In this document: piece after piece, positions 1 to 8,290 of the stretch
Layout: each line of letters begins with the position of its first letter
Position numbering within the stretch: position 1 is the stretch's first letter
NCBI RefSeq assembly: GCF_024808255.1
Contig: NZ_JANTYS010000014.1
Coordinates: 62,001-126,000 of the forward strand
Source: Mucilaginibacter dorajii
Lineage (GTDB): Bacteria > Bacteroidota > Bacteroidia > Sphingobacteriales > Sphingobacteriaceae
DNA: 64,000 nt
Direction of reading: 5' to 3'
Translations under genes and position numbers: made by a program
The notes under the pieces: generated by a model
What the model was told of the DNA's origin: nothing
Seen by the model: only the letters and a program-made list of their open reading frames with translations
Databases searched by the model: none

Positions 1-1628
1 CCTGCACGGTTGTAATAAGCGATCATAAAGATCAATACTACTACCAAACCCAGGATGCTTGAAGTGATACCTGCACTGATGGCTTCCTGGCCCAATGACG
101 GGCCTACAATTTCTTCAGACACAATGTGTGCAGGAGCCGGTAAACGACCAGCTTTTAATACGTTGGCCAAATCTTTTGTATCTTCCTGGGTAAAGCTGCC
201 GGATATTGATGATACACCACCAGAAATTTCGTTTTGAACGTTTGGTGCAGAGTAAACATTGTCATCTAACACAATGGCGATAGCTCTTTTGTTGGTTGCA
301 GCAGCAGCCTCGGCTGTTACGGTACGCCATTTTTGAGCACCGTCAGAATTCATGATCATCACAACCTCAGGGCTGCCCTTCTGATCAACATCTGCACGGG
401 CATCGTTAATTACTTCGCCAAATAATACCGGGCCATTCTCGGCACCGCTTAATTTAATAGCATATAACGCAAACGCTTTTTGTTTAGCATCCTTTAAAGG
501 TTTTACGTCCCAAAGGAATTTCATATTACGGGGCACAACGGATTTAGCCAGTGCGCTGTGCAGATATTTATCAACCTTAGCCGTATCTTTCAATAAAGCA
601 TAACCAACAACCGGTCCCTGACCTAATGATTGCTGACCATTTGCGTTAGGAAATACGTTTAACGACATTACAGACAATAATGGGTGTAACGATGCCAATT
701 GCGATTTGGCATTTAACGCAGCAGCAGATGTATCCTTCTCGGCATTTTTTTGAACTTTGCTTAACAATGACCCGGCTTTTGCGGCAGTATCTGTTTTCGC
801 AGCCACGGTTGTAGCAGCTTGTGTTTTTGACGTGTCGGTTTTTACTGTTTTATTTTTAGCAGCTAAAAGGTTATCAACGGCCATAATGGTTTGGTAAGCC
901 TCGCTGTTATCAAATGTTTGATAAAACTCAAGCTTAGCCGAACCGGATAATAATTTACGAACGCGATCTGGTTCTTTAACACCCGGCAATTCAATCAGGA
1001 TACGGTTTGAACTTGCTTCTAACTGGATGTTAGGCTGGGTTACACCAAACTGGTTGATACGTGTGTTTAAAACCGTGAATGATTGTTTTACCGCTGTGTT
1101 AGCCAAATCCTTCAGGTAAGCTTCCACTTCGCTGTTTGAAGCGTTAAACTTTAAGTGGTCCTGGTTGTCTTTTGTTGAAAAGATAGCAGCCAGTTTTCCA
1201 TCCGGACTTAATTTTTCGTACTCACTAACAAATAACGCGATGTAATCTTTCTGGCTGGTTTTTGCATCAGCCTGTAATTTGTCGGCATTTGCCAAAGCCT
1301 GGTTAAACGTAGCATCGGGATTATTGTTGGCAATTTTACGCACCAGCTCATCCAGTTGAATTTGCATAGTAACGTTCATACCACCCTTCAAATCCAAACC
1401 TAATGCAAGTTCCCTTTGTTTTACGTAGCCGTAAGTGTGTTTGAATAACGGATATACCGGTTGTGTAGACATTGAGTCCAGGTAAGCAGTGTATTTTTCA
1501 GTACTTCCCTTCGCGATTGCCTTGGCATCACTCTCAACTTTTTGGGCCACCCATGTAAATGACAGCTGGTATAAGCATACAACTGCCAGCAGAATGGCGA
1601 AAAATTTAATAACCCCTTTACCTTGCAT
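1..1628 (-). CDS. secDF: Protein translocase subunit SecDF, N-terminal part (cut by window start)
   Basis: Fused SecD-SecF of the Bacteroidota type, the proton-motive-force-driven accessory subunit of the Sec translocon that helps pull exported proteins across the inner membrane. About 542 codons are present. Residues about 6-25 form the first membrane helix, followed by the SecD signature LGLDLKGGMNVTMQI and the large periplasmic P1 domain, which here carries a long Ala/Thr/Lys-rich insert around residues 270-310. The last residues visible (SLGQEAISAGITSSILG) enter the second SecD membrane helix. The ATG at 1628 gives the expected short cytoplasmic N-terminus. The SecF half lies outside the window. 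Family call is certain; regulation is not visible. Confidence 0.95.
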   Translation of the reverse strand, partial: MQGKGVIKFFAILLAVVCLYQLSFTWVAQKVESDAKAIAKGSTEKYTAYLDSMSTQPVYPLFKHTYGYVKQRELALGLDLKGGMNVTMQIQLDELVRKIANNNPDATFNQALANADKLQADAKTSQKDYIALFVSEYEKLSPDGKLAAIFSTKDNQDHLKFNASNSEVEAYLKDLANTAVKQSFTVLNTRINQFGVTQPNIQLEASSNRILIELPGVKEPDRVRKLLSGSAKLEFYQTFDNSEAYQTIMAVDNLLAAKNKTVKTDTSKTQAATTVAAKTDTAAKAGSLLSKVQKNAEKDTSAAALNAKSQLASLHPLLSVMSLNVFPNANGQQSLGQGPVVGYALLKDTAKVDKYLHSALAKSVVPRNMKFLWDVKPLKDAKQKAFALYAIKLSGAENGPVLFGEVINDARADVDQKGSPEVVMIMNSDGAQKWRTVTAEAAAATNKRAIAIVLDDNVYSAPNVQNEISGGVSSISGSFTQEDTKDLANVLKAGRLPAPAHIVSEEIVGPSLGQEAISAGITSSILGLVVVLIFMIAYYNRA

Positions 1629-1743
1629 CGAATTTGTAATATGTAATTAATTAGTTTATAAGCTTTTTTTAATAAGACGGCAAATCTAATAAAATTTCGC
1701 AAGCACAAAATTTTAAATTAAAACAAATTGATGACAAAAAATG

Positions 1744-2226
1744 TTAGCGTCGTTCTAATGTGATAAACGAATACTTCAACTTGTTTTTGTCATCCGGCTC
1801 AAAATTTTCACGTTCGGTTTCTTTCCATTCGGCAGCGTTTAGCTCAGGGAAAAAAGTGTCGCCGTCAAAATCCTGGTCAACCTTTGTTAAATAGATGCGA
1901 TCTGTTAGCGGAATGGACTGCCTGTAGATTTCGGCCCCGCCAACAATAAACACTTCCTCCTCATCGGCACAAAGCGCCAACGCCTCTTCAATCGAGGTAA
2001 CCACCTCGCAGCCTTCAATGCTGATGGCTTGGCGGGTAACTACAATGTTACGGCGTTTGGGTAGCGGCTTACCAACCGACTCAAATGTTTTACGCCCCAT
2101 AATCACCGAATGCCCGGTGGTTACATCTTTAAAATGTTTAAGATCGTTAGGCAGGTACCAGAGTAATTTATTCTCTTTACCGATGGCGTTGTTTTTGGCG
2201 ATAGCCACTATGATGGATGTGATCAT
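1744..2226 (-). CDS. folA: Dihydrofolate reductase
   Basis: NADPH-dependent reduction of dihydrofolate to tetrahydrofolate, needed to regenerate the cofactor consumed by thymidylate synthase. The 160-residue length is typical. Visible landmarks are the N-terminal strand SIIVAIAKNNAIG, the substrate-binding WYLPNDLKHFK with catalytic Asp28, the NADP-binding MGRKTFES and the later VFIVGGAEIY glycine pair. It lies 38 bp after the Doc toxin gene and on the same strand as thyA, so the usual thyA-folA pair is preserved but interrupted by the toxin-antitoxin module. It may be cotranscribed with doc. Confidence 0.96.
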   Translation of the reverse strand: MITSIIVAIAKNNAIGKENKLLWYLPNDLKHFKDVTTGHSVIMGRKTFESVGKPLPKRRNIVVTRQAISIEGCEVVTSIEEALALCADEEEVFIVGGAEIYRQSIPLTDRIYLTKVDQDFDGDTFFPELNAAEWKETERENFEPDDKNKLKYSFITLERR

Positions 2227-2263
2227 TTGATTATTTGGATTTTGGCGAAGATTTAGCGCTGGG

Positions 2264-2638
2264 CTATCTTTTTGTTTTTTGAGATAACCAGGCTTTTATC
2301 CCGTCGAAATTTAGTTCGCCTTTGCTTGCGGCAATTGTCATGTCGTACTTTTCGTCTTCAGATGCGATGATGTCAATATCAAACTGCAAAAGCGTTAACC
2401 TGAGCAAAACATAGGCTGTTCGTTTGTTGCCGTCGATGAAAGGATGGTTAATAATCAGGCTTTCAAAAATGGCGGCAGCTTTATCAATAGGTAGCGGGTA
2501 AAGGTCAATGCCGTCAAAGGTTGCATACGGTCTACCTAAGGCCGCTTCGAGGCCTGCCTGATCTCTGATCCCTTTGCTGCCTCCAAATTCATCTATCAGT
2601 CTGTTATGAATTCGTAATGTAGTGTTGATATCAATCAT
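2264..2638 (-). CDS. doc: Fic/Doc family toxin (death-on-curing type)
   Basis: Small Doc-like Fic protein of 124 residues. Known Doc toxins phosphorylate elongation factor Tu and stop translation. The core motif HPFIDGNKRT is intact (catalytic His, then D-G-N-K-R), and the N-terminal IHNRLIDEFGGSKGIRD is typical of the group that includes phage P1 Doc. Its ATG overlaps the stop of the upstream antitoxin gene in an ATGA tetranucleotide, which implies translational coupling. It has no membrane segment or signal peptide. The toxin family call is firm; the actual target was not tested. Confidence 0.9.
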   Translation of the reverse strand: MIDINTTLRIHNRLIDEFGGSKGIRDQAGLEAALGRPYATFDGIDLYPLPIDKAAAIFESLIINHPFIDGNKRTAYVLLRLTLLQFDIDIIASEDEKYDMTIAASKGELNFDGIKAWLSQKTKR

Positions 2639-2823
2639 TGAGCAAGTCGGTGTAATAATCCCGCGTCTTCCGAAATTGTTTTTTCAAGATCATGTTCAAG
2701 TTTGATCTGGTCGGGCGAATTTATTTGAAGTTTTTTTACGAAATCCAAAATATCCGACAACGCGGTTTCGGGCACCTGGTCAAGTACCTTCTGTATCTCA
2801 TCTTTTATTTGAACCGAAGTCAT
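2635..2823 (-). CDS. Putative antitoxin of the Doc module
   Basis: A 62-residue acidic, mostly helical protein beginning MTSVQIKDEIQKVLDQVPET. The reading frame stays open upstream to 2976, but that extension translates the 7-bp tandem repeat (SLVIGHW units), so the ATG at 2823 is chosen. Its stop overlaps the doc start by four bases, the usual arrangement for an antitoxin preceding its toxin. The N-terminus resembles the short DUF2281-like antitoxins recalled from other Bacteroidota, and I see no clear DNA-binding motif. The role is inferred from size, order and coupling. Confidence 0.7.
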   Translation of the reverse strand: MTSVQIKDEIQKVLDQVPETALSDILDFVKKLQINSPDQIKLEHDLEKTISEDAGLLHRLAQ

Positions 2824-2890
2824 GAACAAATTTACAAATTTTAAATCAAATGAAATTCTGGCAAACAATGCGCGATCAAAACAATTCCAC

Positions 2891-2967
2891 CAATGACCAA
2901 TGACCAATGACCAATGACCAATGACCAATGACCAATGACCAATGACCAATGACCAATGACCAATGAC
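2891..2967. repeat. Tandem repeat, 11 copies of a 7-bp unit
   Basis: Eleven perfect copies of CAATGAC (GTCATTG on the other strand) fill 77 bp between thyA and the antitoxin gene. The run begins 68 bp upstream of the antitoxin start. Perfect identity between copies suggests recent expansion and probable copy-number variation. It is similar in type to the heptanucleotide STRR repeats known from cyanobacteria. No inverted partner is close by. Confidence 0.97.
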
Positions 2968-2980
2968 GCGCAGCAAATGA

Positions 2981-3802
2981 CTATACTGCTACAATCCCCT
3001 TGATATGCGGATGCGGATCATAGTTCTCCAAAGTAAAATCTTCAAACTTAAAACCGAAGATGTCTTTTACTTCCGGATTGATCTTCATGGTTGGTAACGG
3101 TCTTGGTTCGCGGCTTAGTTGCAGGTTTACCTGCTCCAGGTGATTGTTGTACAAGTGGGCGTCGCCAAGGGTGTGGATGAAGTCGCCATAATCTAAATCG
3201 CAAACCTGGGCCACCATCATGGTAAGCAACGCGTATGAGGCAATGTTGAAAGGTACGCCCAGAAATATATCGGCACTACGCTGGTACAACTGGCATGATA
3301 GCTTGCCTTTGGTTTCGTCTTTTGCAGTATTGGCAGGCTCCACATAAAACTGGAACAAACTATGGCATGGTGGCAAAGCCATTTGATTAACCTCGGCAAC
3401 GTTCCATGCCGATACAATCATGCGACGCGAATCGGGGTTGTTTTTGATTTGGTTAATCACCTGGGCAATCTGGTCAATGTGGCCGCCATCGGACGTTGGC
3501 CATGAGCGCCACTGCACGCCGTATACCGGCCCGAGGTTGCCATCGGCATCGGCCCACTCGTCCCAAATGCGCACGCCGTTTTCTTTCAGGTAGCGGATAT
3601 TGCTATCGCCACTCAAAAACCAGATCAACTCATGGATGATGGATTTAAGGTGCAGCTTTTTGGTGGTCACCATCGGGAAGCCCTCTTTGAGGTTGAAACG
3701 CATCTGGTAGCCAAACACACTCACTGTACCGGTTCCGGTCCTGTCGTGCTTTTGCGCGCCGGTTTCCAATACATGCTTCATCAAATCAAGATACTGTTTC
3801 AT
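2981..3802 (-). CDS. thyA: Thymidylate synthase
   Basis: Methylates dUMP to dTMP using methylene-tetrahydrofolate and yields the dihydrofolate that FolA reduces. At 273 residues it is about nine longer than the E. coli enzyme; the extra residues form a Lys/Glu-rich loop after FQFYVEP. Catalytic Cys146 lies in MALPPCHSLF, the phosphate-binding RRMIVSAWN and the RSADIFLGVPFNIA segment are intact, and the C-terminus ends IKGIVAV as expected. An 8-bp repeat starts two bases upstream of the start codon. Divergent from ispE. Confidence 0.97.
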   Translation of the reverse strand: MKQYLDLMKHVLETGAQKHDRTGTGTVSVFGYQMRFNLKEGFPMVTTKKLHLKSIIHELIWFLSGDSNIRYLKENGVRIWDEWADADGNLGPVYGVQWRSWPTSDGGHIDQIAQVINQIKNNPDSRRMIVSAWNVAEVNQMALPPCHSLFQFYVEPANTAKDETKGKLSCQLYQRSADIFLGVPFNIASYALLTMMVAQVCDLDYGDFIHTLGDAHLYNNHLEQVNLQLSREPRPLPTMKINPEVKDIFGFKFEDFTLENYDPHPHIKGIVAV

Positions 3803-3804
3803 TT

Positions 3805-3978
3805 TTAGTTCATTAGTTCACTGGTTCATTAGTTCATTGGTCTTGTCTGTCGTAATATTCTCGGCTTGCGTGTTATAGCTTGATATATTGCGTTTAAAAT
3901 AGCTTTTTAAATAAACTGAGCAAATTATGCGCTATGTTACCAACGAGCTAATTAACCAGTAAACCAATGAACCAACTG
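3805..3978. repeat. Inverted pair of 8-bp-period repeats upstream of thyA
   Basis: Left arm 3805-3840 reads as the units TTAGTTCA, TTAGTTCA, CTGGTTCA, TTAGTTCA, TTGG. Right arm 3940-3978 reads CCAACGAG, CTAATTAA, CCAGTAAA, CCAATGAA, CCAACTG, which is the degenerate reverse complement. The arms are separated by about 99 bp of AT-rich DNA and could fold into one long stem. The same octamer family recurs at 44968-45004. Confidence 0.85.
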
Positions 3979-4079
3979 CAAATAAAAATAATCCTTACTA
4001 ACAATCCTAAGGATGTGCAAAAATACAGTTTTGTTAATCATTCCTAATCGCGGGGAACATGTAACTTTGGGACGGACGA

Positions 4080-4250
4080 AAGTTGAGTAAGTTGATTGGG
4101 GGGATTGAGTTTAGGAAATTCTGTACTATGCATAACCAATAAAGTATACCGTAACGATACAGGTGGTACACCTCATTGTAGAACCCAGCTCACAAACGCT
4201 TTCTTAATCAACTTAGTCAACCCAATCAACTTAATCTAACTCAATCAACC
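4080..4250. repeat. Inverted pair of 9-bp-period repeats upstream of ispE
   Basis: Left arm 4080-4114 contains AAGTTGAGT, AAGTTGATT, GGGGGGATT, GAGTTTAG. Right arm 4204-4250 contains TTAATCAAC, TTAGTCAAC, CCAATCAAC, TTAATCTAAC, TCAATCAACC, its imperfect reverse complement. The right arm ends 14 bp before the ispE start codon. With the preceding octamer pair it fills most of the 461-bp thyA-ispE gap, where no gene is visible. Confidence 0.8.
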
Positions 4251-4263
4251 ATTCATCAAACAA

Positions 4264-5064
4264 ATGATCCTTTTTCCAAACGCAAAAATAAATATCGGTC
4301 TTAACATTACAGAGCGCCGCCCGGACGGGTATCACAACCTCGAAACTATTTTTTACCCCATCAATTTGAAAGACGCTTTGGAGGTTGTAAAAAGTGATGA
4401 GCTAAGCTTCACTTCTTCTGGTATCGATATTCCTGGCAGGGTAGAGGATAACCTTTGTGTGAAAGGCTATCACTTGCTTAAAAAAGATTTTGATTTGCCG
4501 CCGGTAAAAATTCACCTCCATAAAAATATTCCGATAGGAGCCGGACTGGGTGGAGGATCTGCCGATGCCGCATTTTTCATCAGGCTGATGAATGAAGAAT
4601 TTAAGCTTGGTTTGTCGGCTCAGCAAATGACCGGGTATGCTCGTCTGCTTGGTGCCGACTGCGCTTTCTTTATTGAGAACAAACCGGTGTATGCTTTTGA
4701 AAAAGGCGACGAGTTTGAAAACATCAGGCTCGATCTGTCGGCCTACAAAATTGTGCTGGTGATGCCACCGGTGCACGTATCAACAGGGGAGGCTTATGGA
4801 GGGGTAAAGCCAACGCCGGTAAAAGACTCTTTGTTCGACCTGATTAACGAGCCCATCACAGAATGGCGCAAGCATATCAAAAATGATTTTGAAACATCCA
4901 TCTTCAAAAACCACGTAGAGATTCGTGGCGTGAAAGCGGCACTTTACCAGGCCGGGGCCATCTATGCCAGCATGAGTGGCAGCGGAGCATCCGTGTTTGG
5001 TATTTTTGATCACGAGCCGGATGTTGAATTTTTGAAAGAAGAGAACGAAGTGTACTTTGTTTGA
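4264..5064 (+). CDS. ispE: 4-diphosphocytidyl-2-C-methyl-D-erythritol kinase
   Basis: GHMP-family kinase of the MEP pathway that phosphorylates CDP-methylerythritol on the way to isoprenoid precursors. The 266 residues begin with the family N-terminus FPNAKINIGLNI and RRPDGYHNLET. The ATP-binding glycine loop PIGAGLGGGSAD lies at residues 90-101, and the C-terminal motif MSGSGASVFG is intact. The start follows the 9-bp repeat arm by 14 bp. The gene is convergent with the dehydrogenase at 5163, with a hairpin-forming repeat between them that could terminate both. Confidence 0.96.
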   Translation: MILFPNAKINIGLNITERRPDGYHNLETIFYPINLKDALEVVKSDELSFTSSGIDIPGRVEDNLCVKGYHLLKKDFDLPPVKIHLHKNIPIGAGLGGGSADAAFFIRLMNEEFKLGLSAQQMTGYARLLGADCAFFIENKPVYAFEKGDEFENIRLDLSAYKIVLVMPPVHVSTGEAYGGVKPTPVKDSLFDLINEPITEWRKHIKNDFETSIFKNHVEIRGVKAALYQAGAIYASMSGSGASVFGIFDHEPDVEFLKEENEVYFV

Positions 5065-5067
5065 TTT

Positions 5068-5161
5068 TGGATTTCGGAATTTCGATTTCGGATTTTTATT
5101 TTGTGCTTTTAGATTTTCGCAATTCAATAAATCCGAAATCGAACCTCCCAATTCCGAAATC
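5068..5161. repeat. Inverted repeat between convergent ispE and the dehydrogenase
   Basis: Left arm 5068-5094 contains GGATTTCGG and GATTTCGGA. Right arm 5129-5161 contains TCCGAAATC and ATTCCGAAAT. The arms are imperfect reverse complements about 35 bp apart. The element starts three bases after the ispE stop and ends one base before the opposite gene's stop, so it may act as a bidirectional terminator. Related ATTTCGGAA runs occur at 6400-6433 and 59288-59317. Confidence 0.75.
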
Positions 5162-5162
5162 A

Positions 5163-6050
5163 CTAAACGCCCGCGTCCTCGCTCACGCCGCGTCCAAAAC
5201 CTTCAACCCAATCCTTGTCACCAAGTCCTTTGGCAACGGCGGTCAATAAGCGGCTGTGTACGGTGTTTACGATGGGCATGGGTGTCTCACTCGCCTGCGA
5301 TAGTCTAAATGCCAGACGCGCGTCCTTATAGCCTAACTTAGCCTTGAAACCTACCGGCTCATATTGCTTGTTGGCAATGAGCCTGCCATAGTTTTGATAA
5401 ATGGGGGCGTTAAATAAAGTGGAGCCAAAAAAGTTGGCTACCTGCGCGCGGTCAAGTCCGTTCTTCTCGGCAAGGGTATAGGCCTCGGCCATCATTTCCA
5501 TCGAGGCCATGATCATGAAATTGCCCGCGATTTTTACCACGTTGGCACCGCCAATTTCTTCACCAAAATCGTGAATGCCCTGGCCCAGGCAATCCAGTAC
5601 AGGTTTGGCCAGATCTTTCACCGCCTGCGGCCCCGAAACGCAGATGAATAATTTTTTAGCTGCCGCAGCCTCGGGTCTTCCAAATACAGGGGAGGCCAGG
5701 TAATGATTGCCTGCTGTCTGGTGTGCTTTAGCTAATTCCACAGCTGTTTCGGGCGAGATGGTGCTCATGGATATATGCACAGCATTTGGCTGTAGGGTTT
5801 TTAAAATTCCGTCGTCGCCTGTAACCGATTCTCGCAGCACCGAATCTTCGGACAGCATGGTGATCACAATTGATACACCCGTGGCGGCTTCGGCCGGGGT
5901 TTGGCACCTGGTAATGTTGGCCTCGCCAAGCTCGTCGGCTTTGCTGAGGGTGCGGTTGTAAACCTGTAAATGATAACCTGCGCTGATGAGGTTTTTGGCC
6001 ATGTGAATGCCCATGTTGCCAAGGCCGATAAATCCGATTTTCTTTTCCAT
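5163..6050 (-). CDS. NAD(P)-dependent beta-hydroxyacid dehydrogenase (3-hydroxyisobutyrate dehydrogenase family)
   Basis: Family of 3-hydroxyisobutyrate, tartronate-semialdehyde and glyoxylate or succinic-semialdehyde reductases. The 295-residue protein starts MEKKIGFIGLGNMG, with the nucleotide-binding GxGxxG at residues 9-14. The catalytic lysine is K173 in NVVKIAGNF. The frame is open to 6083, but the ATG at 6050 is preferred because it gives the family N-terminus and leaves a 4-bp gap after the LapA-like gene, whereas the longer form would overlap it by 29 bp. The substrate cannot be told from sequence. Confidence 0.88.
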   Translation of the reverse strand: MEKKIGFIGLGNMGIHMAKNLISAGYHLQVYNRTLSKADELGEANITRCQTPAEAATGVSIVITMLSEDSVLRESVTGDDGILKTLQPNAVHISMSTISPETAVELAKAHQTAGNHYLASPVFGRPEAAAAKKLFICVSGPQAVKDLAKPVLDCLGQGIHDFGEEIGGANVVKIAGNFMIMASMEMMAEAYTLAEKNGLDRAQVANFFGSTLFNAPIYQNYGRLIANKQYEPVGFKAKLGYKDARLAFRLSQASETPMPIVNTVHSRLLTAVAKGLGDKDWVEGFGRGVSEDAGV

Positions 6051-6054
6051 AGTA

Positions 6055-6333
6055 TTAGCTGATGTAGTCCCTGTCTTCGTCACTTAGTGTATTTTTATCT
6101 TCTTTGGTGTGTATATTGTCGTGGTAGCCCTCAATGTCAAACTTAGCTTTTTTGGGCCGGCCAACCAGGTAGCCTAAAACAAAACCAATCACCGTCATGG
6201 TAATCATGATGGTCAGTTTAGAGATCCTGAAATTCATGAATAAAAACGCGAACGTGACATCGTCGGTGTTTTGGGCGAGGGCTGCCGTAAGCAACACCGT
6301 GATGATAATGATGGTAATAGTTTTGATGCTCAT
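6055..6333 (-). CDS. LapA-like (DUF1049) small membrane protein
   Basis: A 92-residue protein with two membrane helices (about residues 5-22 and 40-60) and a hydrophilic, acidic C-terminal tail. The pattern of an N-terminal helix, NTDDVTFAFLFMNFRIS, a second helix ending in YLVGR and a charged tail matches the LapA domain linked to lipopolysaccharide assembly in proteobacteria. Its function in Bacteroidota is not established. The downstream dehydrogenase begins 4 bp after its stop, so the two are probably cotranscribed from a promoter in the AT-rich gap beyond 6333. Confidence 0.75.
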   Translation of the reverse strand: MSIKTITIIIITVLLTAALAQNTDDVTFAFLFMNFRISKLTIMITMTVIGFVLGYLVGRPKKAKFDIEGYHDNIHTKEDKNTLSDEDRDYIS

Positions 6334-7378
6334 GTTGTATTGGTTTTAACAGTTGATACAAGATGCGGTTTTTAAATGTTTATTAAAAATGATCCCAGGA
6401 TATTTCGGAATCGGGATGTGGGATTTCGGAATTTTTAGGTGGAGGGATTTTTGATTTTTTGCGGACCCTTTTTCGTGATTTTCTAATGCGATTTAAAAAC
6501 GAATAGGGGCGGATTTTCGACGTGCGACTTCTTAGTCCCGGCTCCCAAAAATGAGCCTTAAAAATGATGGTGAAAATGAACGGGGAAATCTGTCATCTTC
6601 AAATTGCCGTCACCATTAGTTTGGAATTTTACTGCCCGATATCGACCTGGTATTTTGTGTCAGCACGGATTTTAGTCTCTCAAATTTCATTTTAATTTCT
6701 CTGATGAGAGCAGGATTTTTTTGCCCGATTTTCAATTCTGTATACATCGTGGGCAACACTCGCCATTTTATTTAAATTCTCATTTTTAAGTTCAATACAC
6801 TTTAAGGCTTGGTTTTGTGTGGGTCTGTTGTGTTTAGTTTTGAGTGATATAACAACTTGTAAATATCTGATAAGTTGACTTTTAAATGCTTTATTTGATA
6901 TTGTATTTTGAATTTGCTAAATTTTTTAGTTTTTTACTTTTTAACTTAGGTCTGTTTTGTTAAATATTTACTTTTTATAAGTTATATAATTATTTGATTA
7001 ATAATGTAATATGTAATTTATATGAATCTAATTTTTGACTTTTTTAATTCGAAAATAAATAACAAAAGCCATCTTATAGCTTGGATTATGGGTTTTCAAA
7101 ATAGTTTATTCCGATACACTAACTAAAAAGTGAATTTTGGCTATTATAAATTTAAATGACTTTAAATGCCCCGGAATACAGGCGAAAATTTAAGTGGCTT
7201 ACAGGGCTTTAAAATGGCCTTGGTCACTGTGCGGATTTATCCCCTACTGCAACGTTTTTTGATGAGGATATGAAAATATTGGATAGATGATTTGAGCCGG
7301 TTGGATAATCACCTGGTAACCCCAAACGGAATTACGGATGATTAAAAGGATACGTAAGGGAAGAAAAAACAACCAGGA
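6334..7378. other. AT-rich 1-kb intergenic gap, no supported gene
   Basis: No convincing coding region in either strand. An ATTTCGGAA low-complexity run lies at about 6400-6440 and a very AT-rich tract at 6840-7080. A 43-codon minus-strand open frame (about 6615-6746, beginning MYTELKIGQKN) and a second overlapping frame over the same stretch could be the remnant of a decayed gene, but neither has recognisable homology by eye. Confidence 0.5.
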
Positions 7379-8290
7379 TTAAGCCCTGTTTTTGCGCCGG
7401 GAAATTTGTGTTTGGGCAACCGGGTATAGGAAGATGGTTGACAGGATAAGCACCGACCCCGCCCAGAAACCAAGCGACATTTTGTTCATGTCGCCAAAGA
7501 AAATAAATGACATAATGATGCCATACACCGGCTCAAGATTGGTGATCAAGGCCACCCTGAATGCCGAAAGTTCGCGCATTACAGATACCCCGGCAACGTA
7601 GGCCAGCGATGTGCAAACTGTGCCAAGCAGCACCAGGTAACCAATGTCGGTAGGTTTTAACAGTAGCTTTTGGTTGTAGCCGTTGGTCAATAAAAGGTAT
7701 ATCGAGATCCAGAAAAAGGCACCGGTAAGCTCGTAAAAAGCGATCACGGGGGCCTCTTTTTTTTGTACGAACGTAGAGTTGATGATGGCGAAAAGACTGG
7801 CGCAAACCGCGCTTGCAAGACCTGCTATGATGCCCTTAGTGTATTGTGTTTCGAATTTGAAAATTAAAACAATGCCGGTGATAATCAATAAACCGGCTAA
7901 AATTTCGAGTTTAGAGATGCTGGTTTTTTTGATCAGCGGTTCAAAAATGGCGGTAAATAAAGTGATGCTGGAGAGGCAAACCAGCGTTACCGGAACGGTA
8001 GAAAGCTTAATAGAAGCAAAAAAAAGCACCCAGTGAGCGCCCACAATTCCGCCTGTAAACACCATTTTTACCATGGTTTTACGGTCAACTTTGAAGTCAG
8101 TTTTGCTGAATTTGAAGTACAAAAAGAGCGAAACAAAGGCGATAAGCACCCTGTACCACACCAATTGTACCGCCGAAATGGTAATTAATTGCCCTAAAAT
8201 GCCGGTAAATCCCCAGATAAAAACCGTAAAATGAAGAATTACCAGGTTTTTATTGAGCGTTTTTGAGACTTTTGGATAATTTTCTGACAC
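7379..8290 (-). CDS. EamA-family (DMT superfamily) transporter
   Basis: Ten-helix inner-membrane permease of 303 residues with two tandem EamA repeats (about residues 14-145 and 160-292). Members export or import metabolites such as amino acids, nucleosides or riboflavin; the substrate here is unknown. Repeat hallmarks are the first-helix WGFTGILGQL and, in the second half, LEPVYGIIMSFIFFGD. The start is a GTG at 8290 that overlaps the TAG stop of the upstream permease gene by one base; no ATG exists near the family N-terminus. It is likely translated by coupling to the LptF/LptG gene. Confidence 0.9.
   Translation of the reverse strand: MSENYPKVSKTLNKNLVILHFTVFIWGFTGILGQLITISAVQLVWYRVLIAFVSLFLYFKFSKTDFKVDRKTMVKMVFTGGIVGAHWVLFFASIKLSTVPVTLVCLSSITLFTAIFEPLIKKTSISKLEILAGLLIITGIVLIFKFETQYTKGIIAGLASAVCASLFAIINSTFVQKKEAPVIAFYELTGAFFWISIYLLLTNGYNQKLLLKPTDIGYLVLLGTVCTSLAYVAGVSVMRELSAFRVALITNLEPVYGIIMSFIFFGDMNKMSLGFWAGSVLILSTIFLYPVAQTQISRRKNRA

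Noticed and set aside
2891..2967. CRISPR array
   Set aside because: The repeats are 7 bp, perfectly adjacent and have no spacers; no cas genes are present.
2824..2976. N-terminal extension of the antitoxin frame encoding SLVIGHW repeats
   Set aside because: It is only the translation of the 7-bp tandem repeat plus non-conserved sequence; the ATG at 2823 gives a normal antitoxin.
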